Assembly: GCA_043760535.1 (NCBI GenBank)
Contig: JAYUOV010000333.1
Location: 1 to 23,142 of the forward strand
Direction: 5' to 3'
DNA length: 23,142 nt
Source of the DNA: JAZKFT01 sp043760535
GTDB lineage: Bacteria > Bacteroidota > Bacteroidia > Chitinophagales > Chitinophagaceae
This document shows positions 7,194-16,800 of this stretch, one piece after another (position 1 is the stretch's first letter; the number at the start of each line of letters is the position of its first letter). The position numbers and the translations under genes were made by a program. The notes beneath the pieces are model-generated. The model had not been told where the DNA came from. It made no database searches and saw only the letters and a list, made by a program, of their open reading frames with translations.

Positions 7194-8156
7194 TTACCAT
7201 GTTGTTTCGTTTTCAGCACCCGCTGCCCTCTCCTTAAATCCCGTAGTATTCACGCCAATTGGCGGCTCCACATCTACCCACAAATTTTGATACGCGTCCT
7301 TCCAGTCGTGCTTCCACCGCTTATGTGTCCATAAATAATTAGTCGGCTGCGCCACTATTATTTGCTCTAATTTTTTTACATAAGCTCGGGTAATTTCATG
7401 TACATCAAGCCCTTCGGGGCTTTCGAAAAGCAGTTCAAAATGCACCTGATATCTGCCAATCCCCTTTTTTTCAAGCCAACTCATTACTACCGGTGTTTTG
7501 CCCATCCGGGCATTTTTTTCGGGGCCTGTAACAAAGGCTGTAGGCCGGCCAAAATAATTTAGCCAGACGGCACTTGTAGGGTGGCCAGGGTTTTGATCGG
7601 CCGCCAGGCCAATAATATATTCCTTGTTCCGCCAAGGCATCATTTCGGTACGCATTTCGCCGGCACGTAGCAGGTTGCTGCCCACCCTGGTTCGCAGCTT
7701 CAAAAAGAAATCGTTCATGGGTTTATTGGTAATGTGCATATACACCCCAAGAAAAGGGTAAGGCTGGTGCAGCGGCATGCAAAAGTTGTAAGCTTCCCAG
7801 TTCATAAAATGGCCGCAAAGCAAAGTTATTTGTTGGTGCTTTCTGCCCTGCAGTTCGTAGAGTAGGCTATAATCTCCGGTAATCATTGTATTAAGCTTCC
7901 TTTCGCTAATAGAAATAAACTTGATGGTTTCTATCCAGGTATGCATAAAGTTGCGAAAGAATTTCCGGCTGATATCCTTACGTTCAGTCATTGTTTTTTC
8001 AGGAAAAGCAATGGAAAGATTTTTAATTACCACATTTTTCCGATACCCAACAACGTAATAGAGTATCAGATAAAAAAAATCGGCAATGCCATATAAAATA
8101 AACAATGGCAGCAGGGATAGCAAGTAAAAGAAACCGTAAAATATTTTGGACTTCAT
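7194..8156 (-). CDS. Lipid A acyltransferase-like protein (LpxL/HtrB family)
   Basis: About 320 residues from the Met at 8156, which follows GAGTTAAAAAAA, an A-rich leader typical of this phylum; a Met 11 codons upstream is possible. An N-terminal membrane segment (FYGFFYLLSLLPLFILYGIADFF) is followed by NVVIKNLSIAFPE and IETIKFISIS. The catalytic motif GHFMNWE corresponds to the H-x4-E of the lysophospholipid/lipid A acyltransferases, followed by a conserved Asp-Gln-Asn (AADQNPG) and a C-terminal NYLWTHKRWKHDW block. In this family the enzyme transfers an acyl chain from acyl-ACP to the lipid A precursor at the inner membrane. It lies 102 bp downstream of nadB on the same strand and may be co-transcribed. 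The family is well supported; the position and chain it acylates cannot be read. Confidence 0.88.
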   Translation of the reverse strand: MKSKIFYGFFYLLSLLPLFILYGIADFFYLILYYVVGYRKNVVIKNLSIAFPEKTMTERKDISRKFFRNFMHTWIETIKFISISERKLNTMITGDYSLLYELQGRKHQQITLLCGHFMNWEAYNFCMPLHQPYPFLGVYMHITNKPMNDFFLKLRTRVGSNLLRAGEMRTEMMPWRNKEYIIGLAADQNPGHPTSAVWLNYFGRPTAFVTGPEKNARMGKTPVVMSWLEKKGIGRYQVHFELLFESPEGLDVHEITRAYVKKLEQIIVAQPTNYLWTHKRWKHDWKDAYQNLWVDVEPPIGVNTTGFKERAAGAENETTW

Positions 8157-8258
8157 TTTTTTTAACTCATTTAAAGCGTTCGGATTCATTGCCAGATTTA
8201 CACACCCCCGTAGAGCAAGAATCGGACAACACGGCCAGTGTGGAAAATGTGGAGGCTT

Positions 8259-9860
8259 TTACAACACAATATTCTGCACCAGTTCACTCTTTTCTGGATA
8301 GTCGGTATTAAAATGTAAGCCTCGGCTTTCTTTACGTAGCTGTGCTCCTTTTACTATTAAATAGCCCACGGTTATCAGGTTACGCAGTTCGCAAAGTTGG
8401 GGCGAAAGGCTAGTGGATTTATACAGCTCTTCTATCTCCATCCACAGCAAGTCTAGCCGCCGCATGGCACGTTCTAGCCGCACATTGTTGCGAACAATAC
8501 CTACATAATCGCTCATCAGTAATTGTATTTCTTTAAAGCTCTGGGTAATCAAAATCATCTCTTTCGGCTGTGTAGTGCCACCTGCTTTCCAGTCGGGCAA
8601 TCCATCTTTTAATTGCAGGCCATCTATTCGTGTAGTCACATCTAGATAAGCCCTGTGGGCAAATACCATCGCTTCCAGCAAACTGTTACTAGCAAGGCGG
8701 TTAGCGCCATGAAGGCCAGTACTAGCACACTCACCGGCGGCATATAAATTTATGATAGATGTTCGGCCCATTTCATCGGTTTTAATACCTCCGCAACTGT
8801 AATGGGCAGCCGGGCTTACAGGTATCATATTTACCGCCACATCTATACCAATACTTTTGCACTTCTCATATATATTAGGAAAATGATGTACAAATTTTAC
8901 TATATCCATGTGGCGGCAGTCTAGATAAACATGCTCTGTACCGTTAATCTTCATTTCATTATCTATAGCCCTTGCTACCACATCTCGGGGAGCTAAATCC
9001 CGTCGTTCATCATACCGTTGCATAAATGCTTCGCCTTTGTGGTTGCGGAGCATACCGCCATCGCCACGCACGGCTTCGGTTATTAAAAAAGATTGCCCAC
9101 GAATACCTGCTTCGAACAAAGCCGTGGGATGAAATTGGATAAATTCCATATTCTCAATCCTGCCTTTGGCACGGTACACCATGGCCACGCCATCGCCGGT
9201 GGCTATGGCAGGGTTGGTAGTGGTGCGGTACACTTGCCCGTTTCCGCCTGTTGCCAGTAGGGTAATCTTGGCTAATATTCTTTCTATCAGGTTACTTTGC
9301 TGGTTTAGCACATACACCCCAAAACATTGAATATCTGGTGTAGCCTTGGTAACCAAGTAACCAAGATGGTGCTGTGTAAGTAAATCAATTACAAAGCAAT
9401 GGTTGATGATTTTTAAATTGGGTAATAACGCGGCTTCGTCCAGCAAGGCTCGTTCCATTTCTCGGCCAGTAACATCTTTATGGTGTAGGATGCGGTTTTC
9501 GCTATGGCCTCCTTCTTTGCCAAGTGCATAATCGCCATCGGCATCTTTATCAAACCGAGCACCCCATTCTATAATTTCCTTAATCCGTTCCGGCCCTTCC
9601 TTCACCACTATTTCCACAATATGCTTATTGCTTAGGTAATCGCCGGCCACCATGGTATCGTCTATATGTTTTTCATAGCTGTCTGTATCCATATCCCACA
9701 CACCAGCTATGCCACCCTGTGCGTATTTGGTATTAGTTTCATCGCTCACGGTTTTGGTAAGTACCAGCACCTGCTTGTTGGGGCAGGCTTTTGCCGTTTT
9801 TAAAGCATAAGTAAGCCCAGCAATTCCGGAGCCTATTACTAAAAAATCTGTTTGCATCAT
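8259..9860 (-). CDS. nadB: L-aspartate oxidase
   Basis: Flavoenzyme that oxidises L-aspartate to iminoaspartate, the first step of quinolinate and NAD synthesis in the cytoplasm. The 533-residue length is normal. Visible landmarks are the N-terminal dinucleotide fold VIGSGIAGLTYAL (8-20), TKYAQGGIAG, the GGHSENRILHHKDVTG substrate region, FIQFHPTALFE, RGDGGMLRN, and the capping and FAD-binding segment HYSCGGIKTDEMGR with AAGECASTGLHGANRLASNSLLEA. The C-terminal helical domain is complete. HHKDVTG fits aspartate oxidase better than the FrdA/SdhA relatives. The start is one of two adjacent Met codons. A weak promoter-like pair (TTTG and TACCTTTA on the minus strand, 9896-9867) lies so close that the mRNA would be nearly leaderless. 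Neither nadA nor nadC is in the window. Confidence 0.95.
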   Translation of the reverse strand: MMQTDFLVIGSGIAGLTYALKTAKACPNKQVLVLTKTVSDETNTKYAQGGIAGVWDMDTDSYEKHIDDTMVAGDYLSNKHIVEIVVKEGPERIKEIIEWGARFDKDADGDYALGKEGGHSENRILHHKDVTGREMERALLDEAALLPNLKIINHCFVIDLLTQHHLGYLVTKATPDIQCFGVYVLNQQSNLIERILAKITLLATGGNGQVYRTTTNPAIATGDGVAMVYRAKGRIENMEFIQFHPTALFEAGIRGQSFLITEAVRGDGGMLRNHKGEAFMQRYDERRDLAPRDVVARAIDNEMKINGTEHVYLDCRHMDIVKFVHHFPNIYEKCKSIGIDVAVNMIPVSPAAHYSCGGIKTDEMGRTSIINLYAAGECASTGLHGANRLASNSLLEAMVFAHRAYLDVTTRIDGLQLKDGLPDWKAGGTTQPKEMILITQSFKEIQLLMSDYVGIVRNNVRLERAMRRLDLLWMEIEELYKSTSLSPQLCELRNLITVGYLIVKGAQLRKESRGLHFNTDYPEKSELVQNIVL

Positions 9861-10182
9861 AGTAGGTAAAGGTAGGGTAAGCGTTTTTTTAACAAAGCCA
9901 TTGTTGTAATAATTGGAAAATGGTTATTACCTTGTTCAGCAAAAAGGTGAAAAGATTAAGGTAGAGGGTTTAGGGAAGAAACGGACAACATAGTTTTTCT
10001 TTAGAGCCGGACTTTTGTACTACTATGAATCGACATTGGCGTACGTTTTTAATCCCGTAGCATTACGGGACTCCGTTCGAATACTGTGCCACTATTTAGC
10101 ACAGCCATGGTTTAAAACAAAATGCCAATTCCCTTTAATAAAAATAATCCACTCAAATAACGGTTTCAGACAAAAAACAATT
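9861..10182. other. 322-bp divergent intergenic region with repeat copy B
   Basis: Lies between divergently transcribed nadB and the TPR-like lipoprotein gene. It holds the 46-bp repeat copy B, a six-bp hairpin CTGTGC..GCACAG near 10083-10103, and otherwise AT-rich sequence. The lipoprotein frame is open back to 10015, but that extension reads through the repeat and lacks a signal sequence. Confidence 0.6.
10033..10078 (-). repeat. 46-bp dispersed repeat, copy B
   Basis: The inverted copy of 6947-6992, matching 45 of 46 positions, with the same TCCCGTA/TACGGGA palindromic core. The copies are about 3.1 kb apart and point towards each other across the acyltransferase and nadB genes. Confidence 0.9.
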
Positions 10183-11361
10183 ATGAAATACATCCTCATC
10201 CTCGCCGCCGTTGCAGCCATTTTTACTGACTGTAAAAATGAACCTAAGTCTTCTGAAAAAACGACGACCGTTCATCAGTTATCCGTCACCACCGTTTACA
10301 CATTCGACTCTGTAGTAGCCTACCTGCTTCAGGCAAAAGCTTCACAAGAAGACACTTCTAAAAAAGTCTTTTTACAGGCTATTGATTTGCTTAAAAATAA
10401 AAAAGATGCAGCTGGCAGTGTGGCTTTGTTCGAACAATCGCTTCGGTTTTTTCCCAATAATAAAGGCTATTACGAATTAGGTAACGCCCTGCTGGAATTA
10501 AACAAAGATTCGCTGGCCTTTAATGCATTTGATTTGGCCGAAAAGCTGGATTACAATCCGCTGGGTTATGTGCTATTTAAAAAGGCTTGCGCCATGGCGG
10601 CAATAGCAGGTGAAGACGATTACGAGAAACAACGTGAGGCTTTGGACTATTTAAAAAATGCCATAGAAAATGGCTTTATAAGCCGTGACAAAATTTTTGG
10701 CGAACCACGGTTGAAGTACATCAGAAAAGAAAGTAGTTTTATAAGCGTTTATAATGATGCCATGAGCGGCAACGGTGACCCTGCCAGTATTTTATGGGAT
10801 GGTTACAGCAGTGGTTTTAAGCAATGCAGCTTTCCGCTTACTATTAATATGGAAAGCCTAAAAGCCATAAAACAGCCAGACGCAATTAGCTACGATTACG
10901 AAAAATTTGTTACCGAAATGCGGGATTATAAATTTAGCCGGGATGTAGGCAACGAGTTTTTTTACTACGCTAAAGTGGGCAGCACGCCTGCTTACGAAAC
11001 CATAATTTACGGCAGCCGTGGTTACAATTATGGCGACAACCTACCTTATGTTCCCGCCAGATTTTACATAGCCTCTTACAGCAAACAGGGCAAGCTGATA
11101 GACAAATTAGAGTTTGCCGGACAGGAAGCTTATGACCAGTTATTTAATGTAGCCACCCTGCAGCAAAACCTCAATTTCGAAATACAGGAATACCAGAATA
11201 CCTGGGCTAAACCCACTACCGACAACGGATACGACGGCAATACCATAGCCAAAAGCAACCTGATAAAAACCACAAAGTATAAGATAGGCGCCAATGGAAA
11301 ATTTGTAAGCGATGCGAAGTTGTTGGGGTTTATCCCGAATAGTGCTTACGAGGGTCTATAG
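10183..11361 (+). CDS. TPR-like lipoprotein of unknown function
   Basis: 392 residues from ATG 10183, chosen because MKYILILAAVAAIFTDC gives a short lipoprotein signal with Cys17; longer in-frame starts run through the 46-bp repeat. The lipobox FTDC is unusual in having Asp just before the Cys. Residues 40-190 are alpha-helical with TPR-like units: AAGSVALFEQSLRFFPNNKGYYELGNALLELNKDSLAFNAFDLAEKLDYNP, then ALDYLKNAIENGF. The remaining 200 residues are mixed and aromatic-rich, with YYAKVGSTPAYETIIYGSRGY and ARFYIASYSKQGKLIDKLEFAG, suggesting a beta domain at the cell surface or periplasm. Transcribed alone, divergent from nadB. No enzymatic motif is seen. Confidence 0.7.
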   Translation: MKYILILAAVAAIFTDCKNEPKSSEKTTTVHQLSVTTVYTFDSVVAYLLQAKASQEDTSKKVFLQAIDLLKNKKDAAGSVALFEQSLRFFPNNKGYYELGNALLELNKDSLAFNAFDLAEKLDYNPLGYVLFKKACAMAAIAGEDDYEKQREALDYLKNAIENGFISRDKIFGEPRLKYIRKESSFISVYNDAMSGNGDPASILWDGYSSGFKQCSFPLTINMESLKAIKQPDAISYDYEKFVTEMRDYKFSRDVGNEFFYYAKVGSTPAYETIIYGSRGYNYGDNLPYVPARFYIASYSKQGKLIDKLEFAGQEAYDQLFNVATLQQNLNFEIQEYQNTWAKPTTDNGYDGNTIAKSNLIKTTKYKIGANGKFVSDAKLLGFIPNSAYEGL

Positions 11362-11481
11362 TTGTTTCCACCCCTTACTTTGCCTTTGGCAAAATCTATT
11401 ACCCGCCAGCGGGGGATATTGATGCAGACAGTGCTTTGTTTAGTTAAGATTGATTTTGAGGTAAGGGTTTTGCTTCTATTT

Positions 11482-12141
11482 TTATTGTTTACTAACCATT
11501 TGTTTCACCCATCTTTCCCTACCTCTTATTATCATTTCTGCCACTATTAAATTAGGCACCCAGCTTAGCCATGCTATGGTAATATATACATCTCTTGGAT
11601 GAACATTTACATGTAACACATCGAACAAATATGCATATATGCGAAGCGTAATGGCACTAAGCGTTAGTGCGTAGCTACGTATCATCCATTGGGCATGGCT
11701 TTGGTAGCGGTGCTGTTTTACACGTATTAAGGCCATTAAAGTACAGGCGTACCACACAATGGAAAGACTTACAAAACTAGCCCTTGCAGGCAGGCCACCA
11801 TTGGCTTTAAAACTCATTACAAACGCAGCCGGGCCGCTAATAAGCAATACCACAACAAAATACACCCAACCTGTAATGCGGTGTATTTTGGTATGGTTTT
11901 TTAAAATGGTTTGGCTGAATTGCGTAAACCCTGCCAACAGTATTAAAATGCTGGTAAATACATGTACATAAAAGCTGAACCGCCAGCTATCATTATGGTA
12001 CACCTGTTGTTTGCTGAGCAGGAAATCTACGTTAGGTTCTATTACATGGTAAGGCCAGCTTAGCTTTATCATCAGCCAGCAGCCCCAGGCAAGTGCAGCA
12101 AGAAGCATGAAACGGAAACCGGTTGAAAAAACTCTGTTCAT
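11482..12141 (-). CDS. DUF2306-type integral membrane protein
   Basis: 219 residues from the Met at 12141. The frame extends upstream to a Met at 12237, but that start overlaps the preceding gene by 22 bp and adds a polar, non-membrane extension, so the internal start before TGFRFMLLAALAWG is preferred. About six membrane segments are visible. Diagnostic pieces are HTKIHRITGWVYFVVVLL, with conserved His and Gly between two helices, and QSHAQWMIRSYALTLSAITLRIY near the C-terminus. Both fit the DUF2306 pattern of HR.xG and H..WM.RSYAL. The His residues might bind haem or metal, but I know of no assigned role. It follows the lipoprotein at 12216-12980 on the same strand, 74 bp away, and is probably co-transcribed. 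Confidence 0.75.
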   Translation of the reverse strand: MNRVFSTGFRFMLLAALAWGCWLMIKLSWPYHVIEPNVDFLLSKQQVYHNDSWRFSFYVHVFTSILILLAGFTQFSQTILKNHTKIHRITGWVYFVVVLLISGPAAFVMSFKANGGLPARASFVSLSIVWYACTLMALIRVKQHRYQSHAQWMIRSYALTLSAITLRIYAYLFDVLHVNVHPRDVYITIAWLSWVPNLIVAEMIIRGRERWVKQMVSKQ

Positions 12142-12215
12142 CGGCCTTAGTAATGTGTAAGAAATTGTGTCTTCATTTTTTATAAATCCTTCTCTTTCGG
12201 TAACAGAAATTCCAA

Positions 12216-12980
12216 CTATGGCGACATATTGAACCACCCCATTTTTTCTCCCTTAAGCCCTGTAATATAAAATGAACTGTCTTCAGGAAAAATCTCCTTT
12301 ACCATAAAAAACGAAGATCTGCGACCCGGAAAAATACTATTAGGCTGCCAGTAAATAATTACACTATCAGCTTTCTTTTGCCAGTTACCACTAAAATTTT
12401 GGAGTTGTTCCTGTGGGGTGCCTTTACCTGTATAGAAGGCAAAAATTGCTGTACCATCAAATTTTAATTCAAAAGATCGATCTAAAGAATCTGACCAAAT
12501 GGCTTCAAGATTTCTATATCCATTACCCTCATCTTCACTTTTTGTAAAACTAAAATCCTTTGTTTTTAAACTGGAATCGTTCTTGGGCTTCCAGGTGCCT
12601 TTGCCGGAAAAGGATGCCGTATCGATAAACATTTCAAAGTGGCCATCGAAGCGGTTGTTGCCTGGCTCATCCAGCAGCAGTTTTATTTGTGTACCAAAGG
12701 GCTGCATAGTGCCACGCATATTACGTTTTAAGCCCTTGTGTACATTGTAGCCACTTACATTTTTACCGCTAACGTAGTTAATAGAAATGCTAATGGGGCT
12801 GCCATCGAAAGTGCCGCTGTACAAGCCTTTCAGCTTTTGCACTTCAAAAGTGGTTTGTAGCAAAATGTCGTTTACACCGCTGTTAATAAGGCTATCGGTT
12901 TTTACATCAGTGGTGTTGGTGGCATTATTGCAACTGGCAAAAAATGCTATTGCAATAATGGCTATGAAGGTTTTGAACAT
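12216..12980 (-). CDS. Putative lipoprotein, function unknown
   Basis: 254 residues. MFKTFIAIIAIAFFASC is a clear lipoprotein signal peptide with Cys17, followed by an Asn/Thr-rich linker. The mature part has two repeated beta-rich patches: LKGLYSGTFDGSPISISINY with GHFEMFIDTASFSGKGTWKPK, and FELKFDGTAIFAFYTG with SGNWQKKADSVIIYW. Both look like lipocalin- or META-like 'stimulus, background, filtered' strands (Gly-Thr-Trp turns). That suggests a small beta-barrel binding domain on the outer membrane or in the periplasm, but I do not recognise a named family. It is first in an apparent two-gene unit with the DUF2306 protein. Confidence 0.7.
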   Translation of the reverse strand: MFKTFIAIIAIAFFASCNNATNTTDVKTDSLINSGVNDILLQTTFEVQKLKGLYSGTFDGSPISISINYVSGKNVSGYNVHKGLKRNMRGTMQPFGTQIKLLLDEPGNNRFDGHFEMFIDTASFSGKGTWKPKNDSSLKTKDFSFTKSEDEGNGYRNLEAIWSDSLDRSFELKFDGTAIFAFYTGKGTPQEQLQNFSGNWQKKADSVIIYWQPNSIFPGRRSSFFMVKEIFPEDSSFYITGLKGEKMGWFNMSP

Positions 12981-13020
12981 AGAAAAATGTTTTGGGAAAG
13001 ATAATGAAATCGTGATTGTG

Positions 13021-13053
13021 AGCCCTGCAACATGCTGGATATTCCGCAGGGCT
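13021..13053. repeat. Inverted repeat upstream of the transposase remnant
   Basis: AGCCCTGC (13021-13028) and GCAGGGCT (13046-13053) form a perfect eight-bp stem with a 17-nt loop. It lies between the lipoprotein start and the transposase remnant. It could be an IS end remnant or a folded leader; no T tract follows. Confidence 0.45.
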
Positions 13054-13140
13054 AACGCATCTAAATTTCTATGTTACACAGTTGTGTGGGATATTATTGT
13101 TACGCCGATATCAAAAGCAGTTGGTTTTTGTAAAAAAACG

Positions 13141-13380
13141 ATGCAATACATCATTGAAAATTTGTGGTCTATCCCTGATACACCTAAAGACCGAACCAAA
13201 AAAAACACTTTCATTGATATTTTATTTAATACAATGCTTGCCATACTATGCGAATGCAATGAATGGGAGGAGATAGGGTACTACGGAGAAAAAAGTGGAT
13301 TAGTTTCGGTTAAAATTGATGGTAAAAGATTACAGGGTAGTGGCAACAACAGTAAGGAGGCCATTATAGATATGGGTTAA
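13141..13380 (+). pseudogene. Remnant of an ISAs1-like transposase
   Basis: A 79-codon frame that joins two pieces of the ISAs1-type DDE transposase with the middle missing. Residues 5-47 (LWSIPDTPKDRTKKNTF followed by IDILFNTMLAILCECNEWEEI) match the N-terminal associated domain pattern of PDPR.xRTKKH...DIL..x.LAVICG...WEEIE. Residues 52-75 (VSVKIDGKRLQGSG and onward) match the IAIDGKtLRGS segment holding the first catalytic Asp. About 60 residues expected between them are absent, and a stop follows shortly after, with the rest of the DDE domain gone. A dead fragment, not a functional gene. The identification is by motif reading alone. Confidence 0.6.
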
Positions 13381-13835
13381 ACTACGGCTTACCGAAGTAC
13401 GGAAACCCATTGCTTGTCCTGCCCAAAACTGCTGCTCAATAAAGATTTAAAAGTATAAGATAACAAACAAAATCCCAACAGAATTCCATCCAGCCCCATC
13501 TAAAGTACAGCATTGAAAACAGCCGAGGTTTAAACGTCGAGCCCTACTTGCAAAAACCCCGAAGTTGGTAACAACATCTGGCATTTATAAATCATCCTTA
13601 TTCAAACTGTTTTCGCAGAATTTTAGATAGCGTCCATATTTGCAATTCTATGCAATCCTGTCGTTGCTCCATATATTAATCTTTTGTTAGGTTTATCTCT
13701 TTAAAAGTTGAGCAAATATTTGCTAAAACGCAAAGTAAAAGTTGCTATAAATATCTAACGCTACTTCGCCATTGCCACACAACCCTATCCATTTTCAAAC
13801 ATCCGTCCTAAAATTGTGGCTTGTAAGTCTTCCCT
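13381..13835. other. 455-bp region with no supported conserved gene
   Basis: Lies between the transposase remnant and the end of the large secreted protein gene. It holds a 45-codon minus-strand frame (13584-13447) and otherwise fragments interrupted by stops in all frames. No terminator-like hairpin was found for the large gene. Confidence 0.5.
13447..13584 (-). CDS. 45-codon ORF of uncertain status
   Basis: Begins MPDVVTNFGVFASRARR and ends NSVGILFVILYF, with a Cys pair (CFQCC) in the middle. AAGGA lies 10 bp before the ATG. The composition is more regular than the surrounding sequence, but there is no signal peptide and no recognised family. Its position beside a transposase remnant suggests it may be part of a dispersed repeat and not a real gene. 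Confidence 0.25.
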   Translation of the reverse strand: MPDVVTNFGVFASRARRLNLGCFQCCTLDGAGWNSVGILFVILYF

Positions 13836-16800
13836 CTAAAAATCTAGCCCCAGCGAAAAATACCAGGATGGTTTGCCTTTAAAGAAAACGTTCATTTCCC
13901 AGGCGGCATCCATTTTTACAAAGTAGCCAAGTAAGGTACTGCGAGCTCCAAAACCATAGCCACCAGCAAAGGGGCCAATGCCACCTGCCTTTTGCTTAAT
14001 GGTAACCGGCACCTGCTGAAATATGGCTGTAGGCCGAGCCAGTTTATTGTACTTGCCGTTCCATGCCGTACCTAAATCGAAGAACTGCACCAACTGGAAA
14101 TTGCGGAGAAATGCATTATTAATAGGCCTGTTTACCAGCGTTGGTATTACGGGCAACCGCACTTCGCTATTAATTACAAAGGCGTTGTTTCCGTTAGCTA
14201 CATTTTGTTTAAAGCCACGCAGGTTTACTGCTAAGGTTTGATAAATATAACTCTGATCGGCAGCAGGTGTATTGGCATCGTTAAATTTAGGGTTAAGCCA
14301 GCCATCGGCTCCGCCGAGATAATAAACAATTTTTTGATTGCCCCAGCTTACATCGGCAGCGGCACGTACTGCCCATATCAGGTTTCGGTAAATTGGGTAA
14401 TAGTGGCGTGCATCAAAACCGAAATTGAAAGTATATTGGCGTTTTTGGCCACTCTCTTTTGTAACTTCTGCTATGGCTTCGAAAAATGCCTTGTACCGTA
14501 AACCATGCCAAATATTTTGCGATGGATTTATGGTATTGTCGTACACATATTCCGCTTTGGTAAGAATAAACTTGCTGGTTTGTTCTGGAATATTCAGGCT
14601 AAGGCGGTCGCTGGCCAATGGCACAAATTTATCGCTGCGGTAAGCAGCCGAAACCCTTACACTTCGCACAATATCTAAAGGGTAAGCCACATTAGCCTGG
14701 TATATATTGGTTAATAATCTGGCGCTGTAAGTAGGTATGCCGTTTAAAGAAATGGCATAATTGTTACTGGCGCTATGATAGTAAGTGGCACCCCAATCTA
14801 TTCTTTTGCTAAAATTTTCGAAAGCCATATAATATTGGTTGTCTCTAAAATTAATACCAGGCTGTATGCCACCACTAAAGCGGTAATCTTCCATTACATC
14901 GCTTATGGTGGCGTTAAAACCAAAGTTCAGATTGTTGCCATTATTAAGCTGTACAGGTCCGCTTCCGCCGGCATAAGGTTGGTATTTGCCCGTTAAAATA
15001 GTATTAGAAACACCTGCCAATACCTGATCTATCGAATATTTAACGCGGTATTTGTACAGTTTGGCTTTGTCTAATTGTGTTTCGGATTTATAGGCTAAAG
15101 AGCTTCCTATAGTGCCGCTATTGGGCTTTTCGTTTTCAAATTCTGTTTGAAAAAAGCCATCTTTTTGTATTGAAGTATCGCCTTTTTGGTATAAGGTTTC
15201 TTTGCCCTCCGAAGCCTTTTTTTCTGCAATTAATGCTTTTACAAAAGGCGTTGGCCTTGCAGTTACGTTTCTGTTTCTAAGGGCAAGGCTATCTATTTTA
15301 AGGCGGTAGAGAAATTTAAAATCTCCTTGTCTTGTTACTTCACTTACCTGCCCTATTTCGCCACCGGTGCGGGTTTCGGATATACTGCTTTGGTAATTAG
15401 TTAGCGGAAATGTATAGCTAGAATCGCTGGTTACTGCTATATAACCGATACTATCGGGTTCGCTGCGGCCCCATACTTTTAAGGTGCTGTCTATTTCGGC
15501 CAATGGCGGATTGCGGAGCACTTCATCACCTATTATAATAAGCGTATCCAAACCTTCGGCTTTTGTGGTAAAATAACCAGCATAGCGGTTGCCAATGCCA
15601 CTTTCATCACTTACAAAAGTAAAGTGGTTCATATTATACTGGCTTGGGTAACGGGCATTGCCAAAGTTTAATTTAGTAAGCTGCGTTATTTGTCTAAAGC
15701 CCCCTTTCTTTTGTACATCTACTAAAAATACATTGTACTTATTTTTACTTGGTATAGATGTATCGCCTCCCTTAGCATCGGCGGTAGGCCTGTTGCTTGA
15801 AAAAATTACACCATACTTATTAGGAAAGGAAACAAAAGCGCCGTCCACATCGTCCCACACATCATCGGTTAGCTGATCTACGGTTTGCTTATCTATTTTG
15901 TACACAAACAAATCGGTATGCCCATTTTTTACAGCACTAAAAACCAGGGTGTTAGCATCTAGCATGTACTGCATATCCTGTACCTGCTCAAAGAATGGTG
16001 TAAGGTCTTGCTTTACCCGGTTGGTACGGTTTACAATGTCGTACACTTGCAGCCATACTTTATCATTTTCCCAATACACATAAGCAAGGCGGCTGCCTTT
16101 TCCATCCCAAGCCATAATAGGGTAATTTGGGTTTTTCTGGTGTTTGTACACCCGCACACCGTTGCCCAATAAAATTTTACGGTTTACATAATTTTCTACC
16201 AGTACTACATTATAGCGGCCTTTGTTATACTCGGCCACAGCCCAGGTGTACAGCTTTTTATTGGGGTTGGGTGTAAATCGAAAATAATCTCGGTTTTTGT
16301 CCACCTCTTCTGTTACGGCAATCGTTCCTTTAGGATATACACGTCGGCCTTTCAGGTCTTTGTAATACTGATCACTTTCAAAAGTCATAAAATCCTTCAG
16401 CACATCTTTAAACTTCTTTTTACAAATGCGTTGCGAGGCCGAGTTGAGGTTTTTGTACAAAATAGCGAGGTACATAAAGTAGGTAACGTTTTCCTTTTTA
16501 TACTTGGTAGCTAAGTAATGCCAAAATGCATGACCAGCTATATCTTCTCTTTCGAAAGCAAACTGGTAAAAATTACTGTAACGGCCGCTGAGCAGGGCGC
16601 TGCGGAGTTCATCGTCCATGCGTTGTCCCCAGTTTTCGGCGGCATAGGATACATAACCATCGGTAAGCCATTTGGGTAAGTCTAATAGTGCTGCATTACC
16701 TGCAAACTCTCCAATGTTATCTCCAAATAAGCGAGTATCAAACAGCAGTTTGGCTATGCCTTCCCTTATTTGGCGTTTCAGATTTTCGTGGTTGCCATTA

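Noticed and set aside
9867..9896. TTTG...TACCTTTA promoter-like pair before nadB
   Set aside because: One mismatch to the Bacteroidota -7 consensus and it would place transcription start almost on the ATG; too weak to annotate.
10015..10182. N-terminal extension of the TPR-like lipoprotein
   Set aside because: It translates the 46-bp palindromic repeat and would bury the lipoprotein signal peptide.
12142..12237. N-terminal extension of the DUF2306 protein
   Set aside because: Overlaps the preceding gene and adds polar residues before the first membrane helix.
12787..13140. Upstream part of the plus frame that contains the transposase remnant
   Set aside because: It runs antisense to the lipoprotein gene; only the part after 13141 shows transposase motifs.
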